Positions 1 to 7,796 of a DNA stretch of 16,228 nt are shown here, one piece after another (position 1 is the stretch's first letter; every line of letters begins with the position of its first letter). Location: NCBI GenBank assembly GCA_937901625.1, contig CALDIE010000170.1, positions 1 through 16,228 on the forward strand. Direction: 5' to 3'. The DNA comes from an uncultured Lachnospiraceae bacterium (GTDB lineage Bacteria > Bacillota > Clostridia > Lachnospirales > Lachnospiraceae). A program made the position numbers and the translations under genes. The notes under the pieces were generated by a model. That model was not told the origin of the DNA. It saw only the letters and a program-made list of their open reading frames with translations, and searched no databases.

Positions 1-223
1 CCTTTAAGAGGAAAGATAACAGACACACCCCTGCTCCGGTCGCTGCGCCGATCAACGACTGCTTCCATCCGTCCCGAAACAACAACCCCGTTACAAATAT
101 GCTTCCGAGCGCCGCTATCCACAGATACCGCCTGCTGACACTCTTCTTTTTGATATCCTCCATCGCTCCCCACAATAAGACTCCGAAGCTCCATATATTG
201 CGTATGATCTCTCTGTATTCCAT
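1..223 (-). CDS. tadV: Prepilin peptidase (A24 family), second copy, 3' part outside window
   Basis: This is the N-terminal 74 codons of an aspartic prepilin peptidase that would cleave the leaders of Flp/TadE-type pilins at the inner face of the membrane. After a first hydrophobic stretch the frame reads GAMEDIKKKSVSRRYLW at residues 19-35. This matches the first catalytic Asp motif of A24 peptidases (D followed by basic residues, then a position usually IP or IS), with Asp23 as the likely catalytic residue. A second hydrophobic segment (about 34-48) and a third (about 57-73) follow. The second catalytic motif (GxGD) would lie beyond the left edge and cannot be checked. ATG at 223 is the only standard start in frame. 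The nearest purine run (AGGGGGA) is 13 bases upstream, rather far. It begins 23 bases after the TadE-like gene, so it belongs to the same operon. A frame starting at ATG 236 is also open but gives a non-hydrophobic protein. Confidence 0.8.
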   Translation of the reverse strand, partial: MEYREIIRNIWSFGVLLWGAMEDIKKKSVSRRYLWIAALGSIFVTGLLFRDGWKQSLIGAATGAGVCLLSFLLK

Positions 224-246
224 CTGTATCTGACATTCCCCCTTGT

Positions 247-1086
247 TTAGTCTGTGTTTCTGCCTGCGGCGCATCTTGCGCAGAGTCTTTTTTCTCCGAC
301 TTCCGATATCGGAATCTCATAAATTGTCCTTTTTAAGGCGCTGCAGGTCAGCGAAAAATGATAGCGGTCTCCGTCATTTGTTATATATACGGTATCATTG
401 GCTCCCCAAAATCCACCGCAGATCTCACAGGCGCTGTAATACCCTCCGTTTGAATTTTGCAGGTTTTCTATCTCCGCAAAGAGCACGGAAGTTATCGAAA
501 GACTTAAGTGCGTACAGCTGCGGCTTACGTGATATACCGTTCCGGTCTCCGTTACATAAACCGTCTGCTCCTGCGACTCATCTGAGGATTCTTTGTGATT
601 ATCATAGCCGTTCCAGGCCCTTGTCCTTGCTCTCGTTACCAGTCTTTGCGCCGGAACGGCAAAAACATTACAGTTCGGCTCCATATCATAAACTGCTATA
701 AGATCAACAAAATCGCTATCGATCAGTACGCGGGATCGCCATAATGAGATTTCCCCGCTTACTCCAACTGCGGAAAGATACTCCTGCGTCAATCTTTCAT
801 TCAGACGCTGCCCCGCATACAGATCCGCCAATACCGTAGCCGCCACACCGGTCACCGCCTCCGCATTGGCGTCCTCTCCTTCTTCCACAGCCCCGGGATC
901 TTTTTGCCCAAAACCCAGCAAGTTTCCCGCCTGCGAATAAAGAGCAATATCCTTACTGATAGCACTCAGTTCATATTCCACATTCCCATAGAAGTGAAAC
1001 ATCTCAAAAACAGAAAAAAAGGTCCAGAAAAAGAATATATATAACGGAACCAGTATTGCCGCCTCCAATGTCATAGCCGCTTTCAT
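247..1086 (-). CDS. tadE: TadE-like pseudopilin with two C-terminal Cys/His modules
   Basis: This is a minor pilin/pseudopilin of the Tad pilus, about 279 residues. The N-terminus (MKAAMTLEAA then a hydrophobic run to about residue 27) fits a TadE prepilin signal: cleavage after Ala3 would put Glu8 at +5. The middle (about 60-160) is extracytoplasmic and has no motif I recognise. The C-terminus holds two copies of a short module. Module 1 has VYVTETGTVYH at 176-186, Cys191 and CEIC at 220-223; module 2 has VYITNDGDRYH at 233-243, Cys248 and CARC at 269-272. The pattern (YH, four residues, C, then CxxC) resembles Ada-type or nuclease-associated zinc-binding knuckles. The start is uncertain. 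ATG 1086 has no clear ribosome site, while a GGGGAGG lies at 1115-1121, four bases before an in-frame ATA. ATG 1173 and 1167 are also in frame but overlap the preceding gene. The frame lies between the DUF5702 gene and the second peptidase. Confidence 0.75.
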   Translation of the reverse strand: MKAAMTLEAAILVPLYIFFFWTFFSVFEMFHFYGNVEYELSAISKDIALYSQAGNLLGFGQKDPGAVEEGEDANAEAVTGVAATVLADLYAGQRLNERLTQEYLSAVGVSGEISLWRSRVLIDSDFVDLIAVYDMEPNCNVFAVPAQRLVTRARTRAWNGYDNHKESSDESQEQTVYVTETGTVYHVSRSCTHLSLSITSVLFAEIENLQNSNGGYYSACEICGGFWGANDTVYITNDGDRYHFSLTCSALKRTIYEIPISEVGEKRLCARCAAGRNTD

Positions 1087-1114
1087 ACCGGCATCACATT
1101 TTCTTTTTATAACG

Positions 1115-1121
1115 CCTCCCC
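1115..1121 (-). promoter_or_regulatory. Strong ribosome binding site before TadE-like gene
   Basis: GGGGAGG on the minus strand lies just after the stop codon of the DUF5702 gene. It is 4 bases from an in-frame ATA codon (1108-1110) and 28 bases from the first downstream in-frame ATG (1086). Related TadE proteins often begin with a short basic stretch before the hydrophobic signal. That stretch is present here (IKRKCDAG) only if translation begins at or near the ATA. Confidence 0.5.
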
Positions 1122-1129
1122 GGAATTTA

Positions 1130-2782
1130 TCAGTAATAGCAAAAATTCCGCTCCACCAAAAATTCATACCCATACCTGCTTTGAAACACCCCCTGCACTG
1201 TAGCTGCCGCGATACAGTTATCCAGACAAAAACTTGCGTTTCCTTCTGCTTTACGGATATCCATTTCCACAACATCCATACAACGCATAGTCCGTTCATC
1301 CAGACTGACCGTATACAGCATCAGACGCAGATAGTCCTTGTAATTTAATCCGGGCGTCCGCTCTTCTTCCCCTGTACCTGAAGACGCTGTACCTGAAGGG
1401 ACTTCACTTCCGGGTGCAGCACCTTCAGGTGCAGCACCATCAGGTGCTGTACCCTGCGCGTTTCCATCACCGGAAGAGTGTTCCGAAACTGCGTCACTTG
1501 CGGAATCCAGAGCAAAGGACAGCGCATTTTCAAGACTTAAGCGCCACTCCCCTTTTGTTTTGATCAACGGAACTCTCTTTCCATCGAAAAGGTCTCTGAC
1601 ATCCACTACGCTCTCGGCAAAGATCCACGCTGAGATGATCGCCGCTTCAAAGACCGGTTCCAGTTCGGGCAATGTGGTGATGACCGATAAACCTTCCGCC
1701 AATGTTCTTGCTTCCTGTACCAGTTCCGAATCCGTAAAGAAATAGGCTGTATTGGCACCACCCCTAAGCAGTAACAGACGGGTGGCTACCTTCTCCAGAT
1801 TATCGGCATCAGACGCTGTACCAAACAGAATATACTCAACCTCATAACACAACAGGCTGTTATCCTTTGGTTCGATATAATTCCCGCACTTTTCCAGAAT
1901 ATATTCATTAAACAAAAGCTGTTCTTCCAGATTGTTGTATTCCTTCCATTCCTCACTGACTCCGTTTCCCCTGATCAGCGTTCTTCCCGATACATAATTG
2001 GAGGGCGTGATGGTCCGGGCGGAGATTCCGCCCTTACAGACCATCGACAAAATTCCGGAATGTGTCGCCGCGGCAACCGTTGTGGTAGGATCATCCATTT
2101 GCGGTTTTACCAACACCGTTTCTTCTATTTCTTCCTCCACAACCTGTGTAATGATCTCATCCCCCGAAACGGTCTGCACGGTTCTTTCCACGGTTCTGAT
2201 CTGCGTCTCCTCCACCCGTATCCCGTCAATCTGCGCCTGAGAGGCGTAATTATCTGCCACTATATCGCTGTTATAAATATTGGCGGATTCAGAGGTGGTC
2301 ACCAGATCCTTTGCGTCACTGATATAGGCAAGACCGTATCGCTCCAGCATATATGCCATCACCATATTCCGGAAGACTTTCCCGTTATCATCCGTAGCCC
2401 GCGAGACCCTTACTAACTCCAGCGAATCTATGGACAATCCATAGAGATCGCGTGCCCCCCACACTAATACATCCTTATCCGGATTTAAATTGTAGGACAG
2501 ATATCCTTCGAGATGCTCGAGGGTATGATCCAGAGATCCAAACTCCTGCTCATAAGCAGTATCGATCATCAACAAATCATATTGTTCCAGGAGCTCGCGG
2601 TGATACTCCGCCATCATGGAATCCATCCCCATATCCAGGGCGCATTCCACCTGAAGCTTCATTGCGCTGATCCGTGCGGCATTCATCATTGTCACGATCA
2701 GCGGTATCATTACCGCCAACATTAACGCCAGGTAAACACTTAACTCCCCGCGGCTCCTCTCTCCTTTACATTCCTCTTTCAA
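1130..2782 (-). CDS. DUF5702-type Tad-locus surface protein, TTG start
   Basis: This 550-residue protein has an N-terminal membrane segment (about residues 14-34). The stretch after it matches the conserved start of DUF5702 proteins, which usually sit in clostridial Tad loci: AARISAMKLQVECALDMGMD at 35-54, then AEYHRELLEQYDLLMID at 58-74. The rest should lie outside the membrane, as TadG-like proteins do elsewhere; its exact role in pilus assembly is unknown. Residues 190-225 are rich in Glu, Thr and Val. Residues about 436-475 form a Gly/Ala/Pro/Ser-rich low-complexity linker encoded by 15-bp repeats. TTG at 2782 is chosen because AAAGGGG sits 7 bases upstream and the alternative ATG is inside the membrane segment. 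It follows the pilin gene by 67 bases. It lacks an obvious Gly-xxxx-Glu prepilin site, so processing is uncertain. Confidence 0.8.
   Translation of the reverse strand: MKEECKGERSRGELSVYLALMLAVMIPLIVTMMNAARISAMKLQVECALDMGMDSMMAEYHRELLEQYDLLMIDTAYEQEFGSLDHTLEHLEGYLSYNLNPDKDVLVWGARDLYGLSIDSLELVRVSRATDDNGKVFRNMVMAYMLERYGLAYISDAKDLVTTSESANIYNSDIVADNYASQAQIDGIRVEETQIRTVERTVQTVSGDEIITQVVEEEIEETVLVKPQMDDPTTTVAAATHSGILSMVCKGGISARTITPSNYVSGRTLIRGNGVSEEWKEYNNLEEQLLFNEYILEKCGNYIEPKDNSLLCYEVEYILFGTASDADNLEKVATRLLLLRGGANTAYFFTDSELVQEARTLAEGLSVITTLPELEPVFEAAIISAWIFAESVVDVRDLFDGKRVPLIKTKGEWRLSLENALSFALDSASDAVSEHSSGDGNAQGTAPDGAAPEGAAPGSEVPSGTASSGTGEEERTPGLNYKDYLRLMLYTVSLDERTMRCMDVVEMDIRKAEGNASFCLDNCIAAATVQGVFQSRYGYEFLVERNFCYY
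1371..1460 (-). repeat. Six degenerate 15-bp tandem units inside DUF5702 gene
   Basis: Consecutive 15-bp units cover 1371-1385, 1386-1400, 1401-1415, 1416-1430, 1431-1445 and 1446-1460. Units 4 and 5 differ at one base (GCAGCACCTTCAGGT against GCAGCACCATCAGGT on the plus strand), and units 1 and 2 differ at three. On the coding strand they give pentapeptides of the type xGxAP (GTAP, DGAAP, EGAAP, GSEVP). Since 15 bases are five codons, gain or loss of a unit would change linker length without a frameshift. Confidence 0.8.
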
Positions 2783-2789
2783 TTTATTA

Positions 2790-2796
2790 CCCCTTT
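2790..2796 (-). promoter_or_regulatory. Ribosome binding site that supports the TTG start
   Basis: AAAGGGG on the minus strand ends 7 bases before TTG 2782. No ATG or GTG occurs in frame between here and the membrane segment, so this site decides the start of the DUF5702 protein. Confidence 0.6.
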
Positions 2797-2849
2797 ACCT
2801 CTTTTTTCTTTTTCCGGAATATCCGCCCTTTATCCTTCCTTCTTAACCT

Positions 2850-3095
2850 CTATCTGGTCACTGTATTTGCCTTCGATGTGATACTGTCAAACAAATCGTT
2901 TACAATATCCGTGATCTGGTTCTTAAATATGATCACCAGTCCCACAAGCACCACGATGATCAGGATGATCTCTACGGTACCCATACCGGCGTCATCGTTT
3001 ATGTAATCCTGTACGCGTTCCCTTACGTTTCCAAGGATCATCTTCCCCCGAATCCACATCCTGTCCGCGAGGTTACATATCTTCTTTTCATCCAT
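2850..3095 (-). CDS. flp: Flp1-type type IVb prepilin
   Basis: This is the probable major pilin, 81 residues before processing. The prepilin site is DDAG/MGTVE at residues 34-42: cleavage after Gly37 leaves Glu42 at +5, followed by the hydrophobic helix IILIIVVLVGLVIIF (43-57). The mature pilin would be about 44 residues, within the usual size of Flp pilins, with a short polar tail. The start at 3095 is firm, since AAAGGAGG lies about 8 bases upstream. The 37-residue leader is longer than most Flp leaders and carries a charged amphipathic stretch with one Cys (Cys7). The gene sits between TadC (63 bases upstream) and the DUF5702 gene. In many Tad loci the pilin is the first gene; here it comes after the assembly genes. 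Confidence 0.88.
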   Translation of the reverse strand: MDEKKICNLADRMWIRGKMILGNVRERVQDYINDDAGMGTVEIILIIVVLVGLVIIFKNQITDIVNDLFDSITSKANTVTR

Positions 3096-3158
3096 AACGA
3101 GCCCTCCTTTCTCAAATATCCTATATACCGACCCGCGTTGCCTTTTAAAAATCCCCCT

Positions 3159-4643
3159 TTATATAGAGGTAAACGCAGGCACAATGATGACCACCATAAC
3201 GATCAAAAGCATCAGCATCATGGGTACGAGCAGTTTGGTTCCCGCTTCCTCTCCGAGTCTTTTGGCTGTACTTTTCCTCTCTTCCATAGCCTCTGCTGCC
3301 TCTCTTTGCAATGCGTTTATAAAACCGGATGCTCCCAGTTTTACGTTCTGTTCAAGGAGCGAGACAAATTTCACATACTTTTGCACGCGCACACGATTCG
3401 CGAAGTTCTGATAAGCCTGCAATTCTCCCACTCCGCTTTCCATCTCAAGCAGGGTATAGCGCATCTCCTCAAATACAAACCTTACTTCCTTCTCTTTCTT
3501 CAGATCCTTCCCATCCTCGCTGTTCCGGTCTCTGTGATCCGTCACCAGCTTCTTCCAGGCCATACGGGAGGTCATACCCGCTCCGACCAAAAGGGCATAT
3601 TTACTGATCAGTTCCGGGTAATCTAACAACATCTGATCCTGCTTTTCTTTCACCTTCTTTTCGAGGTCCACATCCTTTCCCCGATAGATCACCACTACGC
3701 TAATCAGAATAAGCACCGCCAGGATCAGACCGTTGTGGCTCTTTTTTTCGGTCCATGCAATCTTTACTCCATCCACCTCTTCGGGGAGCCACAGGATGTC
3801 TTCGCTTTGTGTTTTTATCGCGTTTTCTTCGATGGCGGAAAGAATCCTGTCCGTCATCTCTTCCGCTGCCGACAACTCTCTCGGGTATACCATTACAGGA
3901 AAAGTATTGATCTCGGTATAATCCTCATACGAACAGATTGCTTCCAGCATTACAAGCATCCCTTCTGCCGGCACTTCTTCTCCGATCTCTCCCTTCGGCG
4001 AGAGGATCTTTCTTTCGCTGCTGTGCCACTCTATAAAAAAGGGATACCCTTTCACGCTCTCCGTCAGATTCATATCCGCGCTTATATGATCCGCGCTTAT
4101 ATTGCCTCCGAGGATCTCTTTCTCCAGCTGCTCCCGAAATGGTTCACGTATATCCAGTATCTCTTCCGGTGTATATATACGATCCGATACGACGATCTCG
4201 AGATTTTTATATTCCCCGTTTTCTGTCTGCGCATCCAGATGCACCGTATATCGTCCTCTTCCGGCTTCCTTTCTCTCCAGACCGGTTCCGTCCGTTAATA
4301 TGCTTTCCCCGTTTTCTTTTAAGCCGATGATGCCTGATAGCGCCAGACCGGCAAAGAGGATCAAAAAGATCAGGGCGCATTTTTCCACAAAGAATTCCCT
4401 TCCCTGACGGGCCGCATTCTCTGCCGGATTTAACAGATAAAACCGCTCTTCGTTCTTTCGAAAGATTTTTTCTCTTAACTCTACCGGAAGTACCGGTTTA
4501 CGCAGTCTTTTTTCCACTTTGATCGCCAGACGGTAAAACGGTCCGGTTACAGCAGATGTCTCATAACGATCCGGAATCTCTTCCTTTGACGCCCACAACA
4601 GACCAACAGTCAATATGATCAATATTCCCGCAACCACAGTCAT
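3159..4643 (-). CDS. tadC: TadC-like platform protein with large extracytoplasmic insertion
   Basis: This is an inner-membrane platform protein of the Tad pilus (T2SSF family) and the partner of TadB and the ATPase. It has 494 residues, against about 300 for usual TadC proteins. Visible parts: a membrane segment at 3-18, a basic cytoplasmic part at 20-87, a membrane segment at 88-107, a polar region at 108-303, a membrane segment at 304-320, the T2SSF core at about 325-470 (including YPELISKYALLVGAGMTSR at 342-360), and a last membrane segment at 471-490. By the positive-inside rule the 108-303 region faces outward. It is predicted to be mixed alpha/beta, and I do not recognise it as a known domain. 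The start at 4643 has a strong AAGGAGAGG upstream, 21 bases after the TadB stop. The C-terminal half alone identifies the family; the insertion is the unusual part. Confidence 0.85.
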   Translation of the reverse strand: MTVVAGILIILTVGLLWASKEEIPDRYETSAVTGPFYRLAIKVEKRLRKPVLPVELREKIFRKNEERFYLLNPAENAARQGREFFVEKCALIFLILFAGLALSGIIGLKENGESILTDGTGLERKEAGRGRYTVHLDAQTENGEYKNLEIVVSDRIYTPEEILDIREPFREQLEKEILGGNISADHISADMNLTESVKGYPFFIEWHSSERKILSPKGEIGEEVPAEGMLVMLEAICSYEDYTEINTFPVMVYPRELSAAEEMTDRILSAIEENAIKTQSEDILWLPEEVDGVKIAWTEKKSHNGLILAVLILISVVVIYRGKDVDLEKKVKEKQDQMLLDYPELISKYALLVGAGMTSRMAWKKLVTDHRDRNSEDGKDLKKEKEVRFVFEEMRYTLLEMESGVGELQAYQNFANRVRVQKYVKFVSLLEQNVKLGASGFINALQREAAEAMEERKSTAKRLGEEAGTKLLVPMMLMLLIVMVVIIVPAFTSI

Positions 4644-4664
4644 ATTCCTCTCCTTTCCGGCTCC

Positions 4665-5453
4665 CTATACTGCAATATCCGTGATCTTCTTTGCCAGAAA
4701 GTAAGCAAAGAGGTAGATCCCCATCATTACACTCATCAATACGACGCCAAACAGATTGTGGTATAAACTGTCAAAAAATCCGGGAGATGAAAAATCAATA
4801 TAGAGAATGATCCCGAAAGGAACCACGTTCATGATATTCTGCTCCATCTTCTTTGCGCTGATCATCGTCGTGATCTCTCTTCTTACTTCCATCTTGTCTG
4901 TGATCACCGATGCGGCATTTTTGAGGATCCCCGGGAGGTCGCCGCCGCTTCTTTTCGCAATCCGGAATACCTCCGCAAAATCCGCGATATCCGATATATG
5001 ACTGCGCTCCCCCAAAGATGTAAGCACATCCTCCAGATTGATGTTATTCTTAAGTGAGCGTCTTAAATTTTTTAACTCCATGCTCATCATCGAGTTCTCT
5101 CCAAACAAAAGAACGATATCCTCATACGAGTGCGCAAACGCGTTTTCCACAGAATAGCCGGCCTGAAGTCCCGCTATGACCGAATTCATCATCTCTCGAA
5201 ACTGAACGGAAAGCTCCCGCTTTCTCTTTTCAACGCTTTCCTTCTTTTTCTCTTTTAAAAAAGGAATCAAAATCGGCGAGAGAAATATCGCCGCAAAGAC
5301 AGAACGATAGAAAATATAAGAAAATAAAAATATGATCCCGGCTCCCTGTGCCACATAAAAGATTGCTTCCGGTATCGACCATGTATACTCATCATAATCC
5401 GGAAGGATACTTCTTTCGACAGCTCTTTCTTTTTGCATTCGACCCTGTTTCAT
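4665..5453 (-). CDS. tadB: TadB platform protein (T2SSF domain)
   Basis: This is an integral-membrane platform protein, 262 residues, that forms with TadC the base on which the TadA motor acts. Two close hydrophobic segments lie at about 29-49 and 51-66. A basic cytoplasmic stretch (KEKKKESVEKRKRE, 67-80) leads into the T2SSF core at about 85-205, with GLQAGYSVENAFAHSYED at 95-112 and RIAKRSGGDLPGIL at 164-177. Two C-terminal membrane segments follow (about 206-222 and 233-254). The ATG at 5453 overlaps the TadA stop as TGATG, indicating translational coupling; a TTG one codon earlier is also possible. Length and order are typical of TadB. Confidence 0.9.
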   Translation of the reverse strand: MKQGRMQKERAVERSILPDYDEYTWSIPEAIFYVAQGAGIIFLFSYIFYRSVFAAIFLSPILIPFLKEKKKESVEKRKRELSVQFREMMNSVIAGLQAGYSVENAFAHSYEDIVLLFGENSMMSMELKNLRRSLKNNINLEDVLTSLGERSHISDIADFAEVFRIAKRSGGDLPGILKNAASVITDKMEVRREITTMISAKKMEQNIMNVVPFGIILYIDFSSPGFFDSLYHNLFGVVLMSVMMGIYLFAYFLAKKITDIAV

Positions 5454-6682
5454 CAAATCCGTATCCCCGCTGCTTCCAGTTTTTCCGTATGGATCAGGTC
5501 GTTTTTCTTTTTTAATGTCCCGATGATCTTCCCCTTATCATCCGTTTTGCTTTCTTCAAATTCATACAATACAGAGGTCTTTATTTCACCGTCCGTATAG
5601 GAGAGGATCTCTACGATCTGAAGTACCTTACGGCTCTTATCACGCAGACGTCCGAGATGCACAATGATATCCACTCCGCCCGCGATCTGGCTTCGGATGG
5701 CAGGCAAAGGGAGCTCCACTCCGCTCATTAAGATCATTACTTCCAGTCTGGCTAACATATCCGCCGCACTGTTTGCGTGTCCGGTAGACAAAGATCCGTC
5801 GTGTCCTGTATTCATTGCCTGGATCATATCTACCGCTTCCCCGCCGCGGACCTCACCTACGACCACGCGGTCCGGCCTCATTCTCAAACACGCCTTGATC
5901 AGATCCCGGATCGTGATCTCCTTACAGCCTTCCACATTGGCATTACGGGTTTCCAGGCGCACCAGATTCGGAATCCCCAGGATCTGTAACTCCGCACTGT
6001 CTTCTACCGTGATCACTCTTTCATCCTTGGGGATATAGTTGGAGAGCGCGTTTAAAAACGTTGTTTTACCGCTCCCCGTACCACCGCTTATAAAGATGTT
6101 GTAACCTGCTATGACAAGTTTTTTTAAGAATTCCACGGCTTCCTCGTGGATAGCCCCGAAGCGGATCAGATCCTCCATCCCTATCGGCTTATCGGGAAAA
6201 CGCCTGATGGTAATGGACGGTCCGTTTAAACATGTCGGTGCTAAAACGATACATACCCTCGATCCGTTTTCCAGCCTCGCATCGACAATGGGAGAGGCCT
6301 CGTTGACCGTACGGTTGCACTTGGCCACGATCTGCTGTATCACATCCTCCAGTTTTTCTTTTGATTCAAAATGCTTATCCCATTCATACAGATGTCCCGC
6401 CCGTTCGATAAAGATGTGATCCATCCCGTTGATCATGATCTCCGTCACCTTCGGATCATCCGTCAGTTCCTGTAAGATATCCAACCTCCTGATCGCGTGA
6501 AAGAGCTCCTTTGAGAGATTGTACTTCTCCTTATAGTTAAGTCCTGACTTTCTGGCACAGCCCATCACCTCCCTGTCGATCAGTTCTTTAACTTCATCGT
6601 CCGATAGTTCGCGGGACATGGAGATCTCCTCCATAATCCTGTCTTTTAATTCCTTCCGGATCGTTTGATATTCCCCAACCAT
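5453..6682 (-). CDS. tadA: TadA/CpaF secretion ATPase
   Basis: This is a hexameric AAA-like traffic ATPase that powers Flp pilus assembly at the cytoplasmic face, 409 residues. It shows an N-terminal helical region (1-75), the N2 region with EIMINGMDHIFIER at 81-94, Walker A SGGTGSGKTT at 199-208, an Asp/Glu box around TVEDSAELQI (225-234), Walker B RVVVGEVRGGEA at 272-283, and the His box TGHDGSLSTGHANS at 292-305. All catalytic motifs are intact. The start at 6682 has AAGGGG about 7 bases upstream. It lies 52 bases after the TadZ-like gene and overlaps tadB. The family is certain; the CpaF subtype follows from its neighbours. Confidence 0.96.
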   Translation of the reverse strand: MVGEYQTIRKELKDRIMEEISMSRELSDDEVKELIDREVMGCARKSGLNYKEKYNLSKELFHAIRRLDILQELTDDPKVTEIMINGMDHIFIERAGHLYEWDKHFESKEKLEDVIQQIVAKCNRTVNEASPIVDARLENGSRVCIVLAPTCLNGPSITIRRFPDKPIGMEDLIRFGAIHEEAVEFLKKLVIAGYNIFISGGTGSGKTTFLNALSNYIPKDERVITVEDSAELQILGIPNLVRLETRNANVEGCKEITIRDLIKACLRMRPDRVVVGEVRGGEAVDMIQAMNTGHDGSLSTGHANSAADMLARLEVMILMSGVELPLPAIRSQIAGGVDIIVHLGRLRDKSRKVLQIVEILSYTDGEIKTSVLYEFEESKTDDKGKIIGTLKKKNDLIHTEKLEAAGIRI

Positions 6683-6734
6683 ATCTTTCCCCTTTTACTC
6701 CTTTTCTTTCCGTCAAAGCGACAGCCGCCGTTTT

Positions 6735-7754
6735 TTACTGAAGCATCTCGCCTACGAGATCCTTCACATAATATCCGAGATCGGACATTAGCAGATCCGC
6801 TATTCCGATCGGAAGTCTTCTGTAGGGAGGAAGGATGATCTTTTGCGTCTTCTCCAATACATCCTCATATTCCAGGTGATGCAGCAGCTCCTCATACTGC
6901 TCCAGGCGCAAGGAAGACATCGCCTCCTTATTGCCGATCGTATAGATCTCATCACACTCCCTTAAGATATTTAACAAGCCCTGCACGATCTCTGAGAGAT
7001 CCAGAACGATATAGTCATAATTCCCCATCTCCTTAAGCGTGCGGATCAAGAGCCTCCAGTTTTCCTCTTTTACGGAAGACAGATCCACAAAGGAATACGC
7101 TGCGGATACATAATCCAGTCCGTTGCTGTTGGAAACCACGCTCTCTAACTTGTATACCAGACGCTCTCTCCCGCTTTCCAGATAATAGATCAGATCCGTC
7201 AGGTCCCGTTCACCCTTGCATTCGAGCATCCCGGCCAGACCGGAAAACGGTTCAAGGTTCAGATACAGAACACTCTTTTTCCTTGCCAGAAACTGTCCCA
7301 TCAAAAGAGAAAATGATGTTTGCAGATCTCTGTTAACCGGTGAAAAGATTCCGATCAGTTCTGTCCTTTTATGTCCTGTTGCCGCTTCCTCCTGTGCCCT
7401 GCTCTGTTCCATATCAGCCGCGATCTGCATGATCTCCTGCCGGATGGCAATAGCGCTTTGGAATTTCCGGATCTGCTTTTGTTCCGAACCTTCTTTGCGG
7501 CGCTCCCGTAGGATAACGATCCTTTCTTTACCTTCTTTTCCTTCCCCCTCTGCATACTGAAGCAAAGCTTCCGAGAATTCCTCCGATACCAGGATCATCG
7601 CAAAATCCCGTTTCCTCCATTGCTCGCAAAGCATCTCGAGGGATGTATACACCTCTACCTCAAAGGGAAAACTCTCCCTCTGTAACAGGATTTCCTGAAG
7701 TCTGTATACATACTGCTCATTAGCATCACAAACCGCCATTTTTTTCTTTCTCAT
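6735..7754 (-). CDS. tadZ: TadZ/CpaE-like protein, receiver-like plus degenerate ParA-type domain
   Basis: The 339-residue protein is expected to localise the pilus machine. Residues 1-115 resemble a response-regulator receiver (MAVCDAN at 6-12 and FAMILVSEEF at 51-60), but no Asp is found at the usual phospho-acceptor position after the third strand. Residues 130-339 resemble a ParA/MinD-like ATPase (LIGIFSPVNRDLQTSFSLLM at 133-152, then KSVLYLNLEP at 160-169 and YDYIVLDLSE at 246-255). The P-loop position reads FSPVNRDLQTS and lacks the GKT/S lysine pair, so hydrolysis is doubtful. Atypical ATPase domains are known in TadZ; a structure exists for the Eubacterium rectale protein. The start at 7754 has AGGGG only 2-3 bases away, with a further AAGGAAGGG upstream. 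It lies between the first peptidase and the ATPase. Confidence 0.85.
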   Translation of the reverse strand: MRKKKMAVCDANEQYVYRLQEILLQRESFPFEVEVYTSLEMLCEQWRKRDFAMILVSEEFSEALLQYAEGEGKEGKERIVILRERRKEGSEQKQIRKFQSAIAIRQEIMQIAADMEQSRAQEEAATGHKRTELIGIFSPVNRDLQTSFSLLMGQFLARKKSVLYLNLEPFSGLAGMLECKGERDLTDLIYYLESGRERLVYKLESVVSNSNGLDYVSAAYSFVDLSSVKEENWRLLIRTLKEMGNYDYIVLDLSEIVQGLLNILRECDEIYTIGNKEAMSSLRLEQYEELLHHLEYEDVLEKTQKIILPPYRRLPIGIADLLMSDLGYYVKDLVGEMLQ

Positions 7755-7796
7755 ATCCCCTGTCCCTTCCTTTTTCTTCCGGCATACAACCGAAGG

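Noticed and set aside
2783..2849. Small hairpin (CGGA/TCCG) between the pilin and DUF5702 genes as a processing or termination signal
   Set aside because: The stem has only four pairs and is followed by purines, not a T-run.
3735..4298. Plus-strand open frame of 187 codons opposite tadC
   Set aside because: It is antisense to a clear gene, and no promoter, ribosome site or family is visible.
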